Part shown: positions 24,865 to 36,800 of the stretch, in pieces | Layout: each line of letters begins with the position of its first letter | Position numbering within the stretch: the first letter of the stretch is position 1 | Assembly: GCA_036346225.1 (NCBI GenBank) | Contig: JARFIW010001323.1 | Coordinates: 248,001 to 312,000, forward strand | Reading direction: 5' to 3' | Origin: Platerodrilus igneus | Taxonomy: Eukaryota > Arthropoda > Insecta > Coleoptera > Lycidae | DNA length: 64,000 bases | The notes under the pieces: model-generated | What the model saw: only the letters and a program-made list of their open reading frames with translations | Database searches by the model: none | What the model was told of the DNA's origin: nothing | Position numbers and translations under genes: made by a program

Positions 24865-27039
24865 CAGGGTGTCCCAAATTGAGTAGGATAGCATGGGTAT
24901 CTTTCTTATTATTAATGATAGAGATCTGCTTAAATGAGCAAAGTTGTGTCATTTGGATAGCTTATTTAAATTCCGCATAGATACATTCGAAATTCCAAAC
25001 GGTTTAGAAATTATTTAAAAAAAACTGAAAACTGCCAATTTCTTCAAAGTCGAATATTTTTGTTATAATAAAAGATACGAAAAAATATTTCTTATAAAAG
25101 TTACTTAGTTCAATTGTGTGCACTTAAAGGTGATATTAAAATTAAATTCAAGATGGCGGTTGTCGAGATATTAGCATCAACTTTCATATTTTAAATGGAC
25201 GCCATATTGGATTTTTAGATGGTTAGATAGCATATTTTTTCTCTTTTCAACGATGTATCACAACATATATTTAAATGAAAAAATTTACTGAAAATACTAA
25301 TTTTAATTTTTTATCAAGTAGGCATCAACATAAATCAGTTTTAAAACAAATTAAACGAAAAACAACATTAGAATAACATTAAACACCAACTAATAAATCA
25401 TAGCAATTGTTCAAAATGTTGACCGTTATTATTTAAACACAATCGGCAACGTTTTAGAACACTTTTTGTTATGCGTCGTAATGTATTCCCATTAAGACCG
25501 TTTATTGCCTGCATAACCGCTTTCCATAGTTCATCTACATTATTGTACTGGAAATTACTTCCATATACATTATCTTTTAAAGTGCCCCATAAATAAAAAT
25601 CCAGGGGTGTTAAGTCTGCTGATCTAAGCGGCCATTTTACAGGTGTGTGGGTCGTGATTACCCTGCCATCAAAACGGTTACTTAAGTAGGTGATAACATC
25701 TCTAGCATTGTGTGGAGGTGCGCCATCTTGTTGATACCAAATTTGATTATTTTGTGCCAAAGGTAGGTCGTCTAATAAATCTTCTAAAGATGTTTGAAGC
25801 ATTTCCAAATAACGTTGAGAGGTTACGGTTCCATCGAATATTATAGGACCAAGTAAACGGTTTCCCAATATACCACAAAAAACATTACATCCAAGTCGAA
25901 TTTGATTGCGGCGTGGAACTGTTATGCATGGGTTTTCCTGTGCCCATTAGTGTTCATTATGACGATTAAATATTCGACAGTTAGAAAAATAAGACTCATC
26001 GGTCCACAAAACGCGATTGATAAAATCATCATTCTCTCTAACTTGATTGATAAACCATCTGCAAAATGTTGATCTGCGGAGATAGTCGTTTGGTTGTAAG
26101 TTTTGAGCAATGTGAAATCTGTAAGGGTGATATTTATGCTTTTTTAAAATTCTTGATGCTTGAGACTTGGATACGTTTATTTGGGTTTCTATTTCCCGTG
26201 TTGAAATGTTTGGATTAGCTTCCACACAGGCCAGTGTCAACACATCATCTGCAATGTCTCCATTTATGTTTCGAGTAGGTTTTTTTAAACATCCATACTG
26301 CTGCATATTTGAAAGATTTTAATGTTTAGCTGTCTTTTTTCGGGAAAGTTTGTTAAGTATGTTTCGACAGCAAGGCGACTGTTCTTATTACATTTTATGT
26401 ATGTACAAAACATATGATATTGTTCGCTTGTTGAAAAATTTGCCATTTGAATATTTTATAGAATAAGTATATCACAACTTATAACTGGGAACGAGAATAC
26501 ACAAATGCCAATTATTAGTACAACAGATACACTAATTCAACATGACAGTTTGTTATAATTTCATTTGTTTAAGAGAAATCTGATGATGCCTACTTGATAA
26601 AAATTAAAATTATCATTTTCAGTAAATTTTTCATTTAAACATATGTTGTGATACATCGTTGAAAAGAGAAAAATATGCTATCTAACCATCTAAAAATCCA
26701 ATATGGCATCTATTTAAAATATGAAAGTAGATGCTAATATCTGGATAACCGCCATCTTGAATTTAATTTTAATATCACTTTTAAGTGCACACAATTGAAC
26801 TAAGTAACTTTTATAAGAAACATTTTTCGTATCTTTTATTATAACAAAATATTCGACTTGAAGAAATTGGCAGTTTTCAGTTTTTTTAAATAATTTCTAA
26901 ACCGTTTGGAATTTCGAATGTACCTAAGCGGAATTTAAATAAGCTATCCAAATGACACAACTTTGCTCATTTAAGCAGATCTCTATCATTCATAATAAGA
27001 AAGATACCCATGCTATCCTACTCAATTTGGGACACCCTG
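24865..27039 (-). mobile_element. IS630-Tc1-mariner element, copy 2
   Basis: It has the same family ends as copy 1 (CAGGGTGTCCCAAATTGAG and complement), TA at 24863-24864 and 27040-27041, and the same long inverted repeats (roughly 24865-25330 against 26575-27039). The empty TA site is visible in the paralogous gypsy gag at about 34474-34480. Confidence 0.92.
25398..26446 (-). pseudogene. mariner-type transposase, copy 2, broken
   Basis: Start ATG at 26446 (MANFSTSEQYHMF). A frameshift near 26306 corresponds to loss of 13 bases between 8-base direct repeats CAAATATT, which are still visible in copy 1. The main frame is open from 26306 to 25947 and then shifts again near 25945; the second half (25868-25398) carries WYQQDGAPPHNA and ADLTPLDFYLWG. 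The first catalytic block LWTDESYF is intact. It differs from copy 1 by scattered changes, for example a stop in place of the usual W after HEHY. Confidence 0.85.
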
Positions 27040-27087
27040 TATATTGATCAGATTAAAGATGTCTTCTAATAAGATAATTTTATACTT

Positions 27088-28790
27088 GGATTCTAACCAG
27101 GCATGTGATCCTCAAGTGACGTCCTTTATTTTATGCGCACATGAATGGTTTTAATTTATTTAAAATGATTCTAGTGAATACTAAATTTTTGGTGCATGAT
27201 ATATCAAACTTAGCATACAGCACTCTTAGGTGATTTTCTGGCATATGTTCTAGTTCGTAACTTAGGCACTGTTGTTCGGTCTCTTTGTCGCACGTTTTCG
27301 TGGTTAATTTTAAATTATTTAAAATTTTTAGTTGTAAATCAAATAGTAAAGCTGTCATCCCTTGTCTCGTTATATCCTGCCGTAATACCTCCTTTGTGCA
27401 TGTGAAAATTAAGTTGAAAAAGTGGTAGTGACAGAATTACTCTCTCATGGATATCGGAGCGAAACGGTTGTTCGTTCGGTAAGTGAGTCAGTCATTAGTG
27501 CCGCCGAATCTGACTTTATTAATAAACCCCTAAAAAACACAGTGAAAGTGCAAACGTAACACGTAATATAATTCGCATACAGTCCACTTAGTTGAGGAGT
27601 AGGAACTACACCTTAGAACAATAAAACAACGCGGAGGTAAGTCCATATATAAAATTATAAGATCCCCCGCGCATTAGACAACTGTTGTGAACTACATCAA
27701 ATTATTTATGCACAATGAGCAACGCTCTCTATTTTACTTTACATACACGGTAAAGTCATAAGAAATTATAGTATAAAAAGTTCATTCTTTAGTTAACTAA
27801 CCAAAATTATCCCAAGCAGCATTTTTAGTCGTCACCACGTACCAACAACCATTTCCGAGAACTACAAAGGTTTTGTTACTGAACACAGTTACCAAATAAC
27901 TACTATCTTATTACGGATTCTTAACCAAAATGGGGAATAATTGTTGCGTAGCAATTAAGTTGCCGTGTACACTTTGGAACTGATGCAAGAACGTTGAAGT
28001 TAAGTTGTGACTACCCACCAGGTTGGTAATAGTTTATCATCAGTCACTTTATATGGAACGTCAGTCTTCTTTGACAATTTATTGCTTTCTTTGTCTGTAT
28101 AACTTAAAGCGTAGGTTTTAATGTATTTCCTATTCATTATGAGTGCTAATTAGAATAATGGCTTCTAAAAGTAAAGGAATAAACGGCGTTATATATTTGG
28201 AAATATGCCGTCCCTATTACACCAAATCTATATGCGCCTATAAGTTTACTGATAAATGTAATTGCGCTAGATCAAAAATTTTCAAAGCTCTCTATTTAAA
28301 ATAATTTTTGAGTGAAAATTCTTTAAAATGAAATTTGAGTTTTTTAATGTCAAGTGCATTTTTATCTACAAAAATATTTTTAAAATAGTTTTTAAGTCTG
28401 AGAATATTTAAGAAGTATACTATTTTTAGGATTTTTAAAGTAAAACTACTTTACAGATTGAACATAATTCTAGATATAATAATGGCCGTCCACATTATGT
28501 AAATAAATATGGAAGTAGTTCATAAAAATTACCACAAAGTGATAATTACTGAAAAAAATGTGTTCATAGTAATTATCTTTGTATGGGTAGTAACGCTCTC
28601 TGAAATAATTTACACTAAGAAGTTGTGATCACTTCATAGTTAAAAATTTTCATACATATTTCGGAACTAAAGTGTAATAGTCACCCGATACAACGTATAT
28701 GCTACGAGAGCCACACTTTTCTTGTCAAATTAAGCGCCATTAAAAGTATTCCTAACCTTACTTTGTAATTTGCCGACGGTATGGACGGTT
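27088..28790. other. unassigned region with a candidate 5' exon
   Basis: No recognisable protein. A relatively GC-rich island at about 27440-27640 has TCAGTCATTAG (arthropod initiator-like), and two strong splice-donor-like strings: GTAAGTGAG at 27480 after an 11-codon ATG frame starting at 27449, and GAGGTAAGTCC at about 27633. This could be a first exon of a host or retroelement transcript. The rest is AT-rich and silent. Confidence 0.3.
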
Positions 28791-28824
28791 TTAAAATAGT
28801 GGCCACCAAAGAAAAGCTGGGTAT

Positions 28825-29145
28825 TTATTTTACTCTAATTCCCCATAAATGGGAAGACGGGGGGACGTTATACTGGCCCCAAGGTGCATTTCTAAAAGGT
28901 GGAAGTCCATCTACGTTAAAAACCAAGCACAGAGTTTTTATATTTTCTTGAATTTTTATTTTATAGAAAGCTGCACACAATGAATTTTTTATTCCATTAT
29001 ACCACACTTCTCTATTTCCCATTTGTGTATCAGGTACCGAACTTGGAGTTTTTAAAAGCGTTCTACTATCCGATGGTAACTTTAAACCCTGAACATTTAA
29101 TATTACTAATAAATCGTTTAGTGAAGAATGTGTTATTCTGTGCAC
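28825..29145 (-). pseudogene. fragment of a multicopy transposase-like protein (NxDGLP family)
   Basis: The minus-strand frame reads HSSLNDLLVILNVQGLKLPS, DSRTLLKTPSS, and LVFNVDGLPPF. An uncharacterised multicopy family of hemipteran, cnidarian and other genomes has the same order: SVNxLLxIL, LPKDARTLLxT, then INIDGLPxFKSS...FWPIL. Here the serine-rich stretch after DGLP is altered and the W-P-I-L block is scrambled, so the fragment is probably dead. Function unknown; presumed transposon-borne. Confidence 0.5.
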
Positions 29146-29149
29146 TGAT

Positions 29150-29902
29150 GCCCATTCTGATATTTGTTGCAGTAGTGTTATTCACACGATTATCAGGGAA
29201 ATTGTGGTTTCGGGATTTTATATTATTACTGTTTTAAATGGTTAACAAGTATGGTTGTACATATAAAAGTGTATTTGTAAATATTTAATTTGTATTTAAT
29301 CAAATTTAGTATTAAACAAACAAAACGGTATTGTCTTATTTTATTGTACTATTGCTCTACTACATTAAGGTAGGTAAAAGTCTTCTTAAGCTAGTTAATT
29401 TAAAATCATATATGCCGGCAGTAGCAAGCTCTTTTTGGAGTGTTTTGCAGTTACATGCAATCCTAAAAATATAAAAATCGGTTACTATTTACGATTAATT
29501 TTGTATTACTTTTCGAGTGCATCTCATAAATTTTACGTTTAATTGCATCTGAATTTACCTTTTACAATGTGTAAGAAATCCTTTTAGTTTTGAAAACTTA
29601 TATATTTGCAATTTGAGCTAAGTGTAAAACGTAAATACAACAAAAAGCAAAAACTACGTGAAAAGACAACAAAAGTGACAGGAAACTAAAATTATTTATA
29701 GGTTATAATAATACATAAATATTAGTTATAACAGACATACGTTTTGATGCTGCCATACTAATCTTTAAAAGACCTACTTCTTTCCTATCCATCCTTTTTA
29801 GCGCAGAGTAGTTACATATACTGACAAAGACAATGCAGTTTACATTATCATTTCTAATAATGTACCGCGGTGAGTCATAGGTCAGCTTAAATGGTTTTGA
29901 CT
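29150..29902. other. unassigned AT-rich spacer
   Basis: No recognised coding, repeat or structural feature; an 85-codon plus-strand frame ending at 29237 is antisense to the NxDGLP fragment and is disregarded. Confidence 0.4.
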
Positions 29903-30239
29903 ATAAAAGATAACGTAAGCTCGTTGATGACAAGGTAATTAAATACTGGTTTATAATAGTGCAACTAAACTCCACTGACTGACTGTAAATTCGTGTTTAA
30001 TAGTTTTTATGGAACAGCTGCCCTCTATCGTAAAATGTGTGTCTACACAATTATATTCCCCAGTTTTAAGAGTTTCTAACTTCAAATGCGATTTTTCATT
30101 TGGACATATAGTATTAATGATCGAGAAAATTTGTTATGTTGCAGTGTTTATGTCAGGCAAACAAAGAGCAAACTGAATGACTTTTAATAATTCATTAAAT
30201 GAAATATTTTGTAGTTTGAAACGGTTCAATATTTCGACT

Positions 30240-31960
30240 CATCTCAAATCACAGCAACTTTTTGATTTTCCCAATTACTTCGGTAACACAACTTTCAAGA
30301 AAACTTATTTCATCAAGCAATCTGTTTTCGTCAATATAAATAAAAACTAAGAATGTGTCAAATACATCCCACTCTATATTTTTATATAGTTCGACCCAAT
30401 CTAAATAGTTAACTTCTACAAACTGAGCAGACCATAACGTAAAATAATCTAAGCAATTTTTATAAAACATCGAGATATGGCACATAAACCAATCTTTGTT
30501 GATTTCACACAACTCATCAAGTTTGGTTAAATCATTCTCTATTAATGAGAGGTAAAAATGTGTTATTCAATCTAGCATCAAGCTTCACAATTAGTTTCTT
30601 TATTTCCCTAGACACTTGAATGATTGTATTCATCTAGCCCTCAATTAGATTTACGACATCGTGAAATAGTGATGCTTGGGAATATATAAATTTAAACCAC
30701 AACCCTGAAGACTCATTACTGAAAAGATTTTGAATTACTGCTGGACATTTTTCCAATGGCAAAAATTAAAACTCCAACAAAAAATATAACTTAATTACTT
30801 TTGCAATTGTTGACATGAGCATGAGTCACCTTATCTTACTGCTAGCTTCTGATATTCTATTCCAACTTCCTTACAAAAAAGTTTTAGCAATTCTACGCGA
30901 ACTGTAAAAATGTAGATGTTGTGTATGAAATAGAATAACATATACGAGGTTTCATTTATTCTTTAATGTTTATACAACTTAGTGAAATGTAATTGTAAAT
31001 GTATATCGTAACCGTAACAATGAACTATTGAATAAGGCTTGGACGAACACATGCCTAGCCTTCTTGTACTTCAACCATAACTCTCGCAGTACCCTGACAG
31101 ACTACCAACTTTCAAATGTCTAACATCACACTTATTGGAACTGTAACAGTAAAAATGGTTACATATCTTATCAATAAGGCCCTCGATGTGAACAGATAAT
31201 CTGTGCCTGTTTGAATAGCCTTCTGAATAGTGTGAACCCCACAATCTGTTCCAATTACTTTTTGTACGTCTCTCGTTTAAGTTCTGAAATTCATTCCGTG
31301 TACTCTTTCTAGCAACACTGTCAAAAATAGTATTTGCATTATCTGCACGGCACACAACTAATATATGATTTAAATTATTTTGGTTTAATATATTAAATAA
31401 TGAAGTACTTATATGTTCGAAAGTTTCTTCCAGCAAGAACACAAAATCGATAATTTTAACAAATACATCAACGTTTATGTTAAAGAGCATATTAATGTGG
31501 GGACAAGCTCTACATCTTTATGATTAAATGTGTAGTAAAAATCGACATACTAAAGCAAAACATTTTCCGATTTTTGAAGTTCAATCCCTTGAATGAAAAC
31601 TGTGATTGTGGGCGACTGTATGGTAAGAAAATAATACTTCTGCTATAGCTAAGAGTGTTTCCTCATCTCAAAACTCGGTATGGCAGTAGACAGTAATTAA
31701 GTTAAGAAGACACAGTGGCACTAAGCATTCACTTATAGTTTTCGGATGAATTATGTCTGGTAATATATCTTCACCTTCCACAGCTAATGGAGAATTGACT
31801 TAAGCACTTATTGCATAATACTCCCCTTCAAGTTTCGAATATCTTATAAATGGAAAGTCTTGAGTATGTTTGTTAGTAAGTTTACATGCACGTCTTTTAG
31901 CAGTCATACTTAATGTTTTACCTTTTGGTTTCTGGAAACAAACACTCAATTGCAGCATCC
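30240..31960 (-). pseudogene. hAT-superfamily transposase pseudogene, copy 2
   Basis: Same gene as at 8820-10640. The DDE piece (31490-31071) is longer and clearer here: FVFLLEETFEHIS, CRADNANTIFDSVARKS, then SNRHRLSVHIEGLIDKICNH. The following YSSNKCDVRHLK stands for the usual YTVRVEELK. The C-terminal piece is at 30249-30512. Stops and frameshifts are largely shared with copy 1, so the gene was dead before the block duplicated. Confidence 0.65.
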
Positions 31961-33152
31961 ACACTTGTACAATATGTTACTACTAAGCTTCAAGCTTCAA
32001 AATAAACTAACATACAATTTTCACAAATTAAATATGCTTGGAACTTAATAAATTACAAAACTAAGTACACAATAATTCTGATCTAGAGATGGATAAGTAA
32101 GAATGGACAAGTTTGAAACTGAACTATGGGCATTATTAAGCACCTGCTTGGCCGATTATTTCGTATTCATTAAAATTCAAAACTATATTGTGAAACAAAA
32201 CTGTTCAGTGAGCGTGCATTTTCATAGTGTAATAGTAGCGAAAGTACTTTGTCTTTTGAGGATTCTTCTTATGACTAGCAAGAGAATAGTTGTGTCCAGT
32301 CGTACCGGGCAACTCATGTAGAAAATGAACAATAGCATTTTAACAAGTAAATTCAATTGGTTCTTGGGGATTTACTACAACGGAGATGTCATTGCAGCAT
32401 ACATACATACATATAGAGGTACACAAAAAATTATCGACAAGCAACCACCACGGTTAGACAAATAATTATTAATTATTACATTAAAAAGAAACAGGCCTTG
32501 TGTATAAAATAAATTGTTTGCATATTTACTACACGAGTGATATATTTGAGTTAGCTAGGTTTAATAATAGATCACATTTATTTAGACGCTTTTGGTTACT
32601 TAATTGTGGCTATAGCGGCCTTTGAGCAGAGTGTGCATTATCTTGCTGATATGTTAATTTTTCTATCCATAAATAAGTATATCGTTGCTGAATGTACGAA
32701 TCTAGTGGAAACTAGCATATTAAATACTTAATATTGCGTGTTTAATAAATATTGCAATATATAATCAAGATTCATCCAGGGATAAGTTGAAACCTATATA
32801 TTTTTGAGGTCTCATTTCCAAATGAGTAGAAATAAAATAGTTGTTTATAATAAGCGAATATTAAACTATCAATGTGTTATTTAAACTTATGTGTTAACAC
32901 AAAACCTTAAATTATAAAACAAAAAGGTGTCACATTTACATGTATTTAGTAACTGTTATGCATGGGCAGTAAATTACAACTCAGTAATGTTATAAATCTG
33001 TTGCGCATATTGTTAGGAGATTATTGTATTCATGCTATCTGGAAACTTTCAATATATATAATCAATTGAATATATAACACATATAGATATTTACCTGTAG
33101 TTATTACTTACATAAAAGTGCTTGACATATTCCTTATCGAGATTAAAGGATA

Positions 33153-33831
33153 CATAATTAACCAAACAGGTTACTAAGTGGCAATCCAGAGTGGAACACA
33201 TGCTAATAAATTGTTTGTTGTTCAGCAAGATATTAATGTAATTTTGGAGAGCGTCTTTAGGTGCGACAAAATTTAGGTATGCTTTTTATGTGGAAAGAAA
33301 CAATCTATTAAATCGAGTTCATTTGAGTGATGATTTTATAACACGATTGTTGTTCCCTACTTAAAGCATACACATGTAAATAGATGTAATTTTAGTTGTT
33401 AAATTTGGTTAGATCAGAGAACTGAATACACCATTTATTGCAAAAAAATTTGCTTAATTAAAAAGTATTGCAGGGAGTATTTTGTAAATATTTAGTTATC
33501 AATTAAGATTTTCATTGAATTTATAGGGTTATTCTAAATCCACATATGAATAATATGAAATCGTTTCAAACACAGTACAACCAATAATTTTTAATAATTC
33601 CGGAATGTATTTCCTCATTCGTTTGTATTTTTTCTTCACAAATTAATTGTTTTTGAAAAATGACCACAACTCAGTTTCATACCAAACATTCAGCTTAACA
33701 TAAAGAAATGGAAATTAAAAGCAGTAGGGGGGTTTTATGCAAAGTAGCTTTTGGATTTGAAGGTGAACTGCATAAAATATCGAAAAATTGAAGGTCTTTT
33801 GCAGGATTTGGTTTAAATCTTCACTCGGAAG
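33153..33831. other. spacer between hAT and gypsy, present only in copy 2
   Basis: AT-rich, no recognised coding content. In copy 1 the corresponding place is occupied by the BEL element, and this spacer is gone. Confidence 0.5.
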
Positions 33832-36800
33832 CATATTCCCAAAAACTACATGTTATGGAAAGTTTAAACATAAATGATCTTATTGCTGGGTGTCACATTC
33901 TTAATACAGTTTATTTAAGGATGAAAATTACTAAATGAATCTGTTTGTTTTTAAATGGTTTGGAAGTAGACAGGAAAGGAAATGAAATGAAGGATAAAGA
34001 TGACGAGGATATGGAACCGCAAGAGAAAGAAAGTGATGTAGGTAAAATAACTGTTAAGAAAGAAAAATCACTAAGATGGAAGCTAGACATTTCTAAAAAA
34101 AGAAACATTTTCGTTAACATTTCGACTTGTAGAAGATTCTATAAAACCATTCAATGGAAAGGATGACCATCCCATTAAAAAACGAATTTTGAATTTCAAA
34201 GAAATTGCAACGATTATTGGATGAAATGATTTGTAGAAATCAATATTTGTACAAAATTGCTAATCAGATTAGCCAAGTTGTTTATACAGTAGTGGCATGG
34301 AATAACTTTGTCGTTCAAGTTGAAGAAACTATTAATTGAAAATTTTCATACACGAGTAGACAACACACAAATATATAAATTATTGATGAAAAGAAAAATG
34401 AGACATGATAAAAATGTACAAGAGTATGTTTTGCAAATGTGAAAAATTTGTTGTTAGCTGAAATAATTATACAATATATATCGATCAGATTAAAGATGTC
34501 TTCTAATAAGATAATTTTATATGGGCAAAAAGCTTTGCAGAATTTAAAGAGAAAATTAAGTTGCACGAACGGATTATTACATCAATAATTCCAAACCAAC
34601 ATACACGAAAAAATTGAGAAAAGATGTTTATTTTGATGTAGCAATCACAAGGAATTCTAGGTTCGAGTAAAGGATATAAAAAAATTGAGAGAAAAAGGGA
34701 CAAATGTTTTGTTTGTATAGGATTTGGACGTTTTTCTAAAGTGTCCTAAGAAAAATGAATCTAAGGATAATGTTAAGATGACTACTACTGTAAGTATAAT
34801 AGTAGTACTAAAGGAATATTTAAAATCAAATAGATAGCATGTCAGTAAGTGTTTTATTTGATATAGGGAGCGATAGTAATAGTATTAGGGAAGACATTAC
34901 ATTGGAAGAATGTTATATTTAACTTTAACAGGTTTAGATGAGAACAAAATTGATACGTTATAATGTTTTAGAAAGTCTGTCTTAGTTGACAATGAAGATG
35001 CATGTTATGCCTTCATGGCTGACAGATACAACTCCCAAGCAATAATTTGAAAAAAGAGTTGGAAACCTTTTTAGTAAAAATTTGTATTGAATCTGAAAAT
35101 AAGTATTCAGAGGAAATCAATACTCATCACAATGACAAAAATGTGAAAACAATGTTGAAAATTTAGCTAAAAAGGGCAAGCTAAAGGAAACCAAGCTGTC
35201 ATTGAGATGAGAATAATATTGAAGAATGATAAACCTGTATATTAGATGCTCAAAAGACTTTCAACATCAAAAGAAGTGACTGAGGAGCAGATAGATTGGT
35301 TGAATAAGGCTATAGTTCGACTTAGTTCATCAAATTCTATTGTGCCCGTAAAAAGAAAAATGATCAAACTTTAATTTGTATTTTTCGAACCGTTCGCTTC
35401 CAGAAACATTATTTTTTTTAGGTGATTTGGTCATACCAAGTAAAGATGAGTTTGATTGCTCATTAAAAGAAGTTTAAATGCTGCCCAAGATTATTGGTAA
35501 TTAAACCAGCACAAGAAAAATATATCAGTAGAGTTAGAAGTTGTTACAGTTATTGTGGAAATCAAGAAATTCAAGATTTATTGATTGGACATTCAGTTTT
35601 AAGATTATTACTGATTGTTCTGAATTTCAAAAGACGATGAATAAATATGACAACTCATGTACACTAGATGGGCAGTTATTAAAGGAATCTTTATGTGAAA
35701 TTGAACACAGATTGCGACGGTCGTGGGTGTTGCGGCAAAATGAGATCACAATTGGGGCTATGGTCCCGATGCACCGATAGCAAGGCAGTGCAGTGGCTAG
35801 ACTCAGCCGCATGAGGGGGTGGGTGGCTGGCTTCCGGAACGGGGGACCGCTATGGTTCACGAAAGCAGGAATGGGCGCCAGGGTCGGAGCCGCTACTAAA
35901 AACCTAGAACCTTGACCCAAGGGTTCTGAGCAAGCACAAAGCAAAGCAATAGCCTCCCAGAGTTCCAAAATCTCAATTTCCTTACCACAATAACAAATCT
36001 CATAAAGCCAAACTCAGAGGGATTAAATACACAATTTAATACCAGCGACAAAATTACATGGATTACAATGCTGAAATAATCACAAAATAACCTGTAAAGT
36101 AATATAATGTTAAAACATAAAATATTTGCAGTAAATGAAATAATAAATGGTGAAAATAAATTTATTTGCAATAGGCAAAATAATAGATAGCACAAACGGT
36201 GACCAAAATAAACAACATGAATAAGTAAACTTCATAACTATGTAAAACTATTGCATAGGGCAAGTCCCAATCTGCTAAATTTGTGTTGATTTAGATGTGA
36301 CCCACTATCAGGTGCTACACGTAGCATCTAGCGTGAAAGCTAAATATTAGAGGGGGGAGTATGTAATAGTCGTTTTGGTATACCAACACAGACCTGGTTT
36401 CAATAAATAAAATACCATCATAAAAGAAGAGGGTTGCATGGAATCATAGCGGAAGGGGATCTGTACCCATTCAATAATGTATTGAAGGGAATATAGCCAA
36501 AAAGGAAAAAAATGTCAGTGGAGGTGAACCACACTCTACATTTACAAAAGCTAGCAACGGGTATGAATAGGTGTTATGACTATTAAATACAGGTAAACTT
36601 TAAAACAATACTACATAGAGGGGATTAGGTATAAGCACTTAAATTAACATGGGTAATATTCGCACAAATACTAAGTGACGGCAATGGGGCTCTTAAAAAT
36701 TGTTACGTCTTGAATTAACTTATTTGTATAGCTTAATTTATAGATAAATCTTTTGTAAATATAAATTTCAGAACATCCAGTATTGATGGTATAAATCGTA

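Larger units (their letters stand above)
24229..27087 (+). pseudogene. Ty3/gypsy gag fragment, copy 1, carrying a mariner
   Basis: 24229-24864 plus 27042-27087 align with 33832-34522. The open part (24384-24587) codes an acidic, Lys-rich gag start, DKDDEDMEPQEKESDAG, followed by RHVEDSIKPFNGKDDHPI, a typical start for an insect gypsy capsid domain. A run like QEYVLQM and IKDVFSNKIILY continues in broken frames. It stops abruptly after ATAATTTTATA at 27087. It contains the second mariner-type element at 24865-27039. Confidence 0.65.
29903..34522. repeat. duplicated block copy 2 (hAT remnant plus gypsy start), empty sites
   Basis: It begins with the same TAAAAGATAACG as 8490 and ends with the same ATAATTTTATA as 27087. 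It contains, in the same order and orientation, the hAT remnant and then the gypsy gag start. It lacks both mariner insertions and the BEL, and keeps about 680 bases (33152-33831) that copy 1 has lost. The right boundary of the match falls inside gypsy, which continues in this copy. Confidence 0.75.
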
